This document shows positions 56,171 through 64,000 of a DNA stretch of 64,000 bases, piece by piece. Below the pieces are notes generated by a model that did no database searches, was not told where the DNA came from, and saw nothing but the letters and a program-made list of their open reading frames with translations. Positions within the stretch are counted from its first letter, which is position 1. Each line of letters starts with the position of its first letter. A program made the translations under genes and the position numbers. This DNA is from Rhizodiscina lignyota. Lineage: Eukaryota; Ascomycota; Dothideomycetes; Aulographales; Rhizodiscinaceae. The stretch spans positions 1,044,575-1,108,574 of the forward strand of contig ML978131.1 of NCBI GenBank assembly GCA_010015805.1, read 5' to 3'.

Positions 56171-58085
56171 ATGTATTTCGCCCCTCGATCGCTGTTCCGT
56201 GCAGTGAGAGGCTCAAGAGACTTCTACCGAGACCATTCATGGAGTAGCCTTCGTTCTCATCCGAATATACATCAAGGCTCGCGTGCATATAGGACCAAAC
56301 TACCACACCCACGATCCAGCATGTCACAGTACCGCGGCTGGAGTCACGATGATCTCGTGAAGCGAGTAATGGACCTTGAGTCGCAGCTTCGGTCACAAAC
56401 AGAAGTAGTGAAGTATGTGGGTGTTCAGAGTTATATAGAATTTTGACTGACTGACGCCAAGCAGCAGAGACCGCTCGTACACTGCGAATGAGACCATCAT
56501 TTCCACCTTCTCACCAAAGAAACGGAAGGCCAAGAAATCCATCGACCCAAGTCGCTACAGCACCCACCACGTAGCCCTAAAACTTGCGTATCTCGGCGCA
56601 AACTACAATGGTTTCGAGCACCATGCGAACAATACAACTGCGTTGCCAACGATTGAGGAGGAGCTCTGGCGGGCGATGATGAAAGCATGTCTGATCTTTC
56701 CATCGGAAAGTAAAGATGGAGACTCCACGACAGAATCACAGGCCGATTGGGATCGAGAGCGTTGGGAGAGAGAGGTCACTTGGGCGGGATGTGACTACTC
56801 GAAATGTGGGCGAACAGATCGAGGTGTGAGTGCCTTTGGACAGGTCATTGGGATCAGGATGAGGAGCAACAGGCCATTGCCGAAACGAAACCTTACTGCG
56901 GAAACGAGTGGGATCCGAGAGAATGGTCATATCAATGGGGATGAAGAGACAGTTTCAGAGGCAGAAGAAGTGGCAGAGTCGTTCGATCCAATTCGAGATG
57001 AACTCAATTACCCTGCTATACTGAATCGCATCCTCCCTCCAGACATTCGCATCATCGCATGGTGCCCCGTCCCATCTCCCGACTTCTCTGCACGGTTCTC
57101 GTGCAGAGAGCGACGATATCGCTATTTCTTCACCCAGCCTGCATTCCTGCCTTGTCCTAGCAGCCAGTCACAATCGTCCTTCCTGGATATCGATGCGATG
57201 CGACAGGCGGCAAGCCACCTTGTTGGGACCAACGATTTCCGGAACTTCTGCAAAGTCGATGCGAGCAAGCAGATCACTAACTTTATCAGACGCATAACGC
57301 ATGCGTCGATTGAAGAGGTGTCGTCTCCAGACATGCCCTCGTACTTTGCAGGACCTGAGTTCATACGAAATAGAGAGCAGCACCTCAAAGTCTATGCGCT
57401 CCACCTTCACGGTTCCGCGTTCCTTTGGCATCAGGTCCGATGCATCATGGCCATTCTGTTCTTCGTTGGTCAGAGACTAGAGAAGCCAAGTGTCATCCAA
57501 GGAATGCTAGACATGTCTGAGAATGGTGCCGGGAGGGGCGGGAAGCCACGGTATGAAATGGCAGACGAACTGCCTTTAGTGTTGTGGGACTGCGTCTTCC
57601 CTGATCTCTCTGAATCTGATGTTCCTCTGGATCTCACACAAGGGCATCTCCAAGACGCTATACCTTGGATCTATGTCGGTGAGCAAGGTGTGTTTGGAAA
57701 TGGTAGTGTCGATGCGGCTAGTTTTGATGCGCAGTGGGGCAGGAATGGGATCATGGACAGTCTGTGGCGGCAATGGCGTGAGCGCAAGATGCATGAGTTG
57801 CTAGCCGCCGCATTGATGGACCACGCAAGTCGCTCTGGTCGTCAGGAGGCGGAGGAGCAGAGAAATGGCAACGACGTGCCCGACCAATCGAGCCGAGCTG
57901 GCAAGCCCTCGACTTTGATATATGATGGTGGTAGTGGATCGCGTGCTGTTGGGAAGTATCTGCCACTGCTCCAAAGAGAGCGGATGGAGCCAGTTGAGGT
58001 CATAAACGAACGCTATGCAAAACGTAAAGGACTTGGCACCCCAGAAGTTGTCGAAGCTGGGAACAGCGAGGATGCAGATGAATGA
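56171..58085 (+). CDS. DEG1: tRNA pseudouridine(38/39) synthase (Deg1/Pus3)
   Basis: The model is join(56171..56412,56465..58085), 620 aa from the first ATG or 570 aa from the ATG at 56321. The enzyme makes pseudouridine at tRNA positions 38 and 39. The TruA-type core begins LKLAYLGANYNGFEHH, and the catalytic Asp lies in KCGRTDRGVSAFGQV. Further blocks are RYRYFFTQP and FLWHQVRCIMAILFFVGQRL. The internal start MSQYRGWSHDDLVKRVMDLE is the usual family N terminus, with a short coiled segment. The 50-residue extension before it is rich in Arg and Ser with few acids, like a mitochondrial presequence. The 52-nt intron has a GTATGT donor. The C-terminal ~80 residues after the core are polar. Identification is firm. 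Confidence 0.95.
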
Positions 58086-58653
58086 TGGATAAAAGAGTAC
58101 CATGCCAAACGATCCTGCCAACCTCGTCGGCGCCGGCGGAAAGATGGACATGCTCTCCTGTGCATCGTGCGAGTTGCGGAGGTGTTCGCGCAAGCTGATA
58201 CAGCTCTTAGAACCAAGTGCAGGTGCTGCATCTTGATTTTATCAGGTCTTGGACTCGTATAGACAATTCCGTGCTCCTCGCCAAACCTCCTCAAGGATTT
58301 TGCGCTTGGGAAGGAGATTCTGTACTTGTGTCAGATCAAGAATTTGGCGCTTGAGGGAAAATGGTTCATACGGGAAAGACTACAACGACGTCTTCTTCGC
58401 CTTCGACAACAATCGCAAGGTAGTATCGGACCTCGAAGCCCTTGAATGCTTCGTGAATGAAGATGTCTTGGATCGCCGTTGTTGGGATAAAGCGAGTAGC
58501 CCAGGGGGCAAGATATGTAGATGAAGACGTAGACGTCTGTACACCCATGCCCCTCAAAACTAAAAGAGACTCCTCTATGGATTTTAAGTCAATTTAAAAT
58601 GCCCTATTGCACGCAATTGAAGTAAGAAAATCGACTGATCATGTGACATCGCG
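58086..58653. other. Intergenic, possible gene remnant
   Basis: A plus-strand frame at 58249-58524 (91 codons) ends in a protein-like segment (YNDVFFAFDNNRKVVSDLEA), but I recognise no family and find no splice that extends it. It may be a relic. Confidence 0.3.
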
Positions 58654-59133
58654 TTATCGACGCGTCTTTCGAGCATAGACATATGTAAACGAGCAAAGGG
58701 TGAAAATCATACCAGTGTAGCCTCTCCGCATGACAAGCCACAGGCCAAATAAACCAGCAGAAATGAGATATTTCCAGAGTGTGCTCGTTGCGAATGCCCG
58801 AAGCGCGCACAAAGTCGAGCTAGTCGTGGTCACGCATTGCTCAAGAGAGTCGGGATTTGAATTGTTTCTCTCAGCCCATTTGAGGCCAAAAATTGTCAGG
58901 ATAAGGGCACCTGTGATTGTTCTGAGAAGAATAAGGAGACAGAACAATGCACGAGCAGATAGAGACGAGTTCGGCTGCGTGTTGCGGACGGTGAAGAGGG
59001 CAGTTGCGGGAGTGGGGCGTGAGGCGAAGAAGCAGATGGTCATGATGGCTTTCTGCGAACCTTTCAGTAATAGAGGATATCTAGAAGGGCGAAATGGTTC
59101 ACTTGATGGGATCTCTTGTGAGTTGTGAACCAT
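58654..59133 (-). CDS. Small membrane protein of unknown function
   Basis: 159 aa from ATG 59133 (MVHNSQEIPS). Two clear hydrophobic helices are seen, ALFCLLILLRTITGALILTI and LISAGLFGLWLVMRRGYTGM, and a third possible one at the C terminus (GMIFTLCSFTYVYA) before a basic end, KTRR. An earlier weaker hydrophobic segment is at KAIMTICFFASRP. I do not recognise the family. The basic final residues resemble a dilysine/diarginine-type ER signal only loosely. It lies between DEG1 and a flavin monooxygenase gene. Confidence 0.5.
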   Translation of the reverse strand: MVHNSQEIPSSEPFRPSRYPLLLKGSQKAIMTICFFASRPTPATALFTVRNTQPNSSLSARALFCLLILLRTITGALILTIFGLKWAERNNSNPDSLEQCVTTTSSTLCALRAFATSTLWKYLISAGLFGLWLVMRRGYTGMIFTLCSFTYVYARKTRR

Positions 59134-59547
59134 AGGGGCTGAATGGAGAGGCACTAGAACTAAAATAGGAATAGCGCGAAGACACGCTGAACAACTCAAA
59201 ACACTTTTCAAGTTTTGGCCCGCACGGAAGGCTGAACCTCTTCTCTATCCATTTCTCCCTGATATTACATTTCAACCTGCCTCCAGACTCCAATGGCTGC
59301 TAATGCTCTAAAAATGCTTTCTCCATCCACAGTATATTCGATAGTGGACAAAGTTTTCGCAATTAGCACCTTCTGCGCCTGGGTCTACACCATACCCAGC
59401 GCCGTGTCTACTGGATAACTACAGAAGACATTATTATGGTCGCAACGGAGACCCTGAGACGATGAAGATGTTCACGGGAAAACGACAAGAGCAGCTTCAA
59501 ATCAATCAATTGCTGTATCTCATAATCTAAATTCTTTTGACAGAATC
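59134..59547. promoter_or_regulatory. Intergenic between FMO 3' end and the small membrane protein gene
   Basis: About 410 bp, with no feature supported. Confidence 0.4.
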
Positions 59548-61200
59548 TCACAGTTTCGCCGTTGCCGTGCCTGCGGCCTCCTCTGCTCTCTTCCGCGCCC
59601 TTTCCCAGAACTCTATTTTCGGGGCCACCATACCTGCCCATATTTGCAGCCAGCTCTTGTCAAAAGGTGGCAGACGGACGCCCGTAGTTCCTTCTACTGG
59701 TTCCCCTGCGATTCCTCGCAAGAACTCGAAAAATTCCTCGTAATTTGGTGCAATCGAGTAATAAGCCTTGCCGCCACGCAAAGCCTCTGCGCGCCTCTTC
59801 TCCCATTCCTTTTGTTCCTTTATTGGAGGTAGAGTCTTTCCTCTTCCTGAGAGCTGGCGCGCAATTGCAACAGCTTGCCATTGGTATATACGGAAGGTGA
59901 ACCCTCCTCCTAACTTTGAGTTGAAATCAGTCAGTTTCAGCACTAAAATTTAAGTTTATAGATATATTTGGCTCGACCAACCATGCCCACAAACGCAAGT
60001 GAGGGATCATCAATATACCAAGTGTGCTGATAGACATCCGGCAATCGTCTATAAGCGTTCTTAACCTTCTCCTGGACGGTTGGCAGATACGGTAAGCTGA
60101 AGGTATAGCCTGTGCCGAAAATGACGTGATCGACGTCATCGAGATGAGAACCGTCTGCGAGAAAGATCCTTCCGGTGCTTGGGTCGAATTTTGTGATTTG
60201 CTTCTTGACGACAATGTGCGGATGAGTCCATGGGACCCAGCCAAAGGCTGGAAGAGGCGGGCCTCGCAGTGAAGCAATCACTGGATGTTGAGCGAATGGT
60301 AAGATCTCATGGATGATCTCCGCACAAGATACAGAACCTCCCACAACAACCACACGCTGCGTTGTGCAGGTTAGTGACCACTCACATCAATGCTGGCGGG
60401 ATGTGTAGAGTTCTCCTCGGCTTACCTTCCCCCGGAACTTTTTGGCATCCCGGAAGTGCTTACTATGCGTCACTCGTCCCTGAAATTTCGCATCGTATTC
60501 GAGAAGGCCAGGAATCTGCGGGATCCAGGGGATATTATAGTGTCCGCTCGCTACGACAAGAGCATCAAAACTCTCTTGCCACCACTGGTTCTTACCAGGT
60601 CCATCCTTTCTTAGGGTGAGGATCCACTCGCCATTTTTCTTTTCCGCATGCTCAACCGTCGTATTCAGCTCAAGCAGCTCTTCAAGGCCGTTGCGAACGA
60701 AAATGTCCTCAACCCATTGGCGAATTACCTCTCGGTCGCGGAAAGGTGCTTCAGGACCATACTTCTCTCGAATATCTTGAGATATGTCCTCTGGGAATGG
60801 GTAATTCAAATAACTCATGAGGAATGGGTCTATGTTGCTATGGAGATGTTCATGTTGTGCCGTATCAGAGTAGCGTGCTTGGTGGCTGTTTACTGCTTCG
60901 GACTTCGGAGTCTCTGCTGGCAGCTGAGAGGGGACTTGAATTGCCCAGTCTGCATTTCCGTCAAGAACATCACGCAGGGACGGTATCTGAGCCGGCAAAT
61001 GCGGAGTGTACACCCTGTAGCAGTCAGCTATCTGGCCTCGAGCTATTATTCTTCGCTGCTCACCATGAACCTCCAATCACGGGTCTTCGCTCGAAGACTC
61101 GAATAGTTTGAAAGGCCTGCTCCTTTACCAATGCATCTGTCGCAATGGCACCAGAAGGCCCGGCACCAATGACCGCAACACGCTTCGCTTTGATTGGCAT
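59548..61200 (-). CDS. Flavin-dependent monooxygenase (FMO-like), four exons
   Basis: The model is complement(join(59548..59909,59978..60356,60426..61014,61064..61200)), 488 aa. FMO-type enzymes use NADPH and FAD to oxygenate N- or S-containing substrates. The FAD site is VAVIGAGPSGAIA (Gly12, Gly14, Gly17). FQGRVTHSKHF matches the FMO fingerprint FxGxxxHxxxY/F. The second dinucleotide fold is VVVVGGSVSCAEI, with Ser/Cys in place of the usual Gly. HVIFGTGYTF is the conserved C-terminal ATG-like motif. The intron lengths are 49, 69 and 68 nt; the last has a weak GTCGAG donor but joins FVGMV to GGGFTFRIYQ as expected. There is no transmembrane segment. The substrate is unknown. The neighbour upstream is a 2-oxoglutarate oxygenase on the same strand. 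Confidence 0.92.
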
Positions 61201-62731
61201 TGCTTTTCGTAGGGTTGATGAGTTCGAATGGTTTGCCTCGAACTCTCCTGGTTCAGGGGAGCACGATCTTTGTGGAAGATAACTAACAAATTCTACAAGC
61301 GTTTCATTAATAAACTCCCAAACTCGGTGTCTCGAGTACGAAAACTTTCACAGACAAGCTGTGTCGCTGTGGAGCATTTATCAATATCCGACATCGTGCG
61401 ATTTCGCAATCTGCGTGAGGATTGCGCCTTTCGGTACTACGATGGCATAACAGCCGGCTATCCTGTAGACAGCGATAAGGTTGCAGCTTAAGCAAACGTA
61501 AAGCTTGCATGTATCCACTTTTCGGTAGTGATGTGAGAAGTGTTTTACGCTGTCAGACGTTGTTCTTGATGTCAATATCTCACCAAGTCCCTGCAGGACC
61601 ACCCAAGGGAATACGACCTGGCTCCTCTTTAACGAATCAAGTTTCGCTGCAGTTGAGCGAAAGAACTACGTAATCCAAAATAGAATGTTGAAAGATGGAT
61701 AGACGATATACGATACCGTCACAAGAACTTCCTCCCATGGGTGCCCTGTCATTCTGGGGGAGAATTGCCTTCCGAGTCACGATATGTAGAAAGAATGTCG
61801 CTCGAAACTTTCTACTGAGCGCAAGGTACAAATTGGCGAAGCTGCAAACTATTATGCAGCCGCGAGCAGGAAAGCTTTTATATCCCACAATAGAAAGTTA
61901 CCTGGCGCTACCCCTAGAGCTGAACGAGCATTGACACGTTGAATGGTTGAGTCTACGATACTGCACTTCAACGCTGTACCGCAACCCCGCCACCAGCTTC
62001 AAGTTTCTTCAAGCCTTCTCACAGCATTGCTCTCCATATATAACCTATGAAGCGAGTGGGTGAGGCAGAGTCTCCTGGTAATGACGAGCTGATTTGCATA
62101 TTTAGATATTATAAGAGACTGTTTCTTAGATAAAAGGATTAGGCGCAACACGGGAGCTCGACCAGCGTAGGGCACAACTATCCCTTGGCCGCTCCCATGA
62201 GTTTAGGAAAGGCTATTCATGACAAGCTGGGGAACACACGGGTGTTGCTAGAGCTATCTTCTTTGAGGGCATGGCTAAAGAGTACGTCTTAAGCAAACTA
62301 TTCTCCAGCAACTTCATTTCGATGCCGTCAGTCGTTGGTGCTTGGAGATCCCGCGAGGACACATTAACACTTTCACTTATGTACTCTGTCGCTAGCGCAA
62401 CGTGGTATCATCAGGACCATGTGATCCGGGAGTCACGAACCCAGGTTGCCTGTCCAAATAACAACGTCATATTGAACATCCTTCTCCTCTGCAATTCGTT
62501 TGCCAACACTTCAACATCAATAAGTATGCCCTTGTACTTCCTGAGCGTGCAGCTGCAGCTTTCGAGGATTAAGAGGAACAATACACCGTAAGGTCCTTCG
62601 AGGAATGGATGGCCCAGCCTGTCGATGGCCTCAATATCGTAGTAATTGCGCGCCCAGAGGACATCTACAGACCCATATGTATTCGTTCTGCAGGACAGCA
62701 GATTTCAAGCTCTTCTCCGCAGAGTGATGGA
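61201..62731. other. Intergenic, one anonymous open frame
   Basis: About 1.5 kb between the oxygenase and the monooxygenase. The minus strand is open without an ATG from 62704 to 62411 (97 codons) and reads like protein (WARNYYDIEAIDRLGHPFLE, LIDVEVLANELQRRRMFN). I cannot name it; it may be a gene fragment. The remainder shows only short frames. Confidence 0.35.
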
Positions 62732-63658
62732 CTAGCCCACGACTTTTTCGAGAGTACCTTCCGCATACTTCATCGTCTTCTCCTTCCGTTTCAGGATTGC
62801 GTCCTTCTGACGCTCTCGCTCATTAGCCGACGCATTAATGTTATACCGTGCACTGGTATGCTTTCCCCAAAACTCCTTAGGCGAGGTGCTAATGCCTCCG
62901 CCATAGACCCGTAGGTCTATTTCATGCCTTAATGATGGCCTCAGCGCAAAAATAATGCTGCTCCGTCCCTTTGGATTAGCGACGACACGATGTCGGCCTG
63001 CTCTAACTTTCATGCCAGTCAGAGACTGCAACGCGCTTGCAGCCAGTAGCGTAGGACCTTCCACGTCCTTCCATACCGGACCCTCGTTAGTCAAATGTTG
63101 CACTTGAAGTCCATCTCCTTGACAGACACAGAGAGTCAAGAGCCCAATGTCGACATGGGATTCCGCAACTCCAGATAAAGGCTCATACTCGAATACCCTA
63201 AAGATCGTAGTCGTCGACTCCTCCTCAGAACCAGGCAAGGTAAGACATCCATCCAAAACTGGATCCCACACCTGGTCCGGATCTGCCAAGCCCATCGCAT
63301 ACGCTAAATCAACCAGAACGCGCAGAAGCAGCATTCCGGTATCATGCCAGGCGTCACGAACATGTTTCTCGAGATCCATGTCTGGATGGGTCCTGCAGCG
63401 GAGGGTTAGGTACTGCTTTTCGCCAACATTGTTCGTATAGCCGACTTCTGGTCGACCTTCGGGATTAGGATAGAGCTTTGATTTGGTTTCATTGGCTTGA
63501 GCGAAGAACTGATTCGCCGTCTCGAAAACTTTCTTGTAGCTTTGTTGTAGCTGAGATGGTAGAGGGAAGTTCATATGACCTTGAGCTGCAAATGAGAGGA
63601 TTTGTCCATTTGTGAGTAACGGCGGAGGGTGAGAAGGGGGTGTGAAGCCTTCTTCCAT
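62732..63658 (-). CDS. 2-oxoglutarate/Fe(II)-dependent oxygenase (IPNS-like)
   Basis: Single exon, 308 aa. The fold is the double-stranded beta helix of isopenicillin-N-synthase-like oxygenases. The iron ligands are His and Asp in SHVDIGLLTLCVCQ (HxD) and the distal His in AGRHRVVANPKGRSS. The Arg and Ser that bind 2-oxoglutarate are in the latter block (RSS, a variant of RxS). The N-terminal DIOX_N-like region is helical (VFETANQFFAQANETKSKLY and following). The C-terminal end is charged and helical (KDAILKRKEKTMKYAEG). The start MEEGFTPPSHP is the first ATG, and the usual N-terminal ~40 residues of the family seem to be shortened, so an upstream exon may be missing from this model. The substrate is unknown. 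Confidence 0.88.
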   Translation of the reverse strand: MEEGFTPPSHPPPLLTNGQILSFAAQGHMNFPLPSQLQQSYKKVFETANQFFAQANETKSKLYPNPEGRPEVGYTNNVGEKQYLTLRCRTHPDMDLEKHVRDAWHDTGMLLLRVLVDLAYAMGLADPDQVWDPVLDGCLTLPGSEEESTTTIFRVFEYEPLSGVAESHVDIGLLTLCVCQGDGLQVQHLTNEGPVWKDVEGPTLLAASALQSLTGMKVRAGRHRVVANPKGRSSIIFALRPSLRHEIDLRVYGGGISTSPKEFWGKHTSARYNINASANERERQKDAILKRKEKTMKYAEGTLEKVVG

Positions 63659-64000
63659 ACTGGCGCATCATCTGTGATTACTCGGATGCGTTCGAATTTC
63701 GATTTGACGGGCTCTTTGGGCCATGAATATCCTGTACTGGTGGTGAGATGGGAGAGAGAGAGAGAGAGATTTTCATTCGCCCTTTTAGGCCATTTCTGGC
63801 CCACGTGGGGGTTCCTGCCTGACTAATCATACAATATGCCTTATAATCCCTTTAAAATAAACACTTTTTATGAAAGCTTTGGCTCCTTTCAAGTATTCAG
63901 GCCTTAAACAGTGTGCTTCAGGCCTGTTCCATCTGTTCCTTCACTCCCTGGCCTCCCTGCCTTGCCTTCCTCCTTGTGCCTGTGCCTGAGCCTTTGCCTC
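63659..64000. promoter_or_regulatory. Upstream region of the oxygenase gene
   Basis: Promoter-side sequence with the GA repeat listed separately. The last 60 bases are C/T-rich (repeated CCT/GCCT), and no gene is visible before the window ends. Confidence 0.4.
63752..63769. repeat. (GA)9 microsatellite
   Basis: Nine tandem GA dinucleotides lie about 95 bp before the oxygenase start codon. Confidence 0.9.

Noticed and set aside
1-64000. tRNA or 5S rRNA genes
   Set aside because: A reading of the gaps on both strands found no convincing B-box (GGTTCGAnnCC) paired with an A-box. A tRNAscan-SE run would be decisive.

Overview
The window is nuclear DNA of a filamentous ascomycete (Pezizomycotina; Dothideomycetes is my inference from overall gene character, not proven). 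The reasons are: single genes on both strands, short 47-70 nt introns with GTRNGT-type donors and CTRAC-like branch points, a fungal Zn2Cys6 regulator, a fungal neutral trehalase, an Ssu72 with fungal architecture and F-box-like families. I found no rRNA, tRNA, CRISPR array or intact transposon. Exon structures were assembled by eye from splice signals and protein continuity, so they are models.

Layout. 0.7-13 kb: a conserved-looking protein of unknown function, a 322-aa F-box-like protein with a decayed partial duplicate beside it, a Zn2Cys6 regulator, SSU72 (Pol II CTD phosphatase) with a cluster of telomere-like motifs upstream, and a five-exon FHA protein with a C-terminal hydrophobic anchor. 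13.7-18.2 kb: the largest subunit of RNA polymerase III, divergent from the FHA gene. 19-23.3 kb: a five-exon SDR divergent from a CYP52-like P450 that carries one in-frame TAG. 23.3-35.6 kb: a gene-poor stretch with a secreted VOC-fold protein, a decayed ~165-bp tandem repeat and two diverged paralogs of unknown function. 35.6-42.7 kb: neutral trehalase with a PKA-type site, CSN1 of the COP9 signalosome, and a Ser/Pro-rich unknown. 42.7-46.5 kb: a tandem duplication and an F-box-like gene.

46.6-53.7 kb holds four intact plus-strand genes that look like a small metabolic cluster: an MFS transporter, a seven-bladed-propeller (YVTN/lactonase-like) protein, a cupin and an SDR, interrupted by a decayed F-box-like gene. 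There is no PKS, NRPS or terpene core enzyme, so if it is a pathway, uptake/efflux plus modification or breakdown of a small molecule is the more natural reading. 54-64 kb: a small single-pass membrane protein with a PPxY motif, an atypical small GTPase lacking canonical G3/G4 residues, tRNA pseudouridine synthase DEG1/PUS3 with a presequence-like extension, a small membrane protein, an FAD-dependent monooxygenase and a 2-oxoglutarate/Fe(II) oxygenase.

The housekeeping genes (RPC1, SSU72, CSN1, DEG1, trehalase) are not functionally linked to one another. The points most worth a second look are the atypical GTPase, the tail-anchored FHA protein, the MFS-propeller-cupin-SDR cluster, the P450 with a single nonsense codon and a GC-AG intron, the paralog pair in the gene-poor region and the telobox cluster upstream of SSU72.
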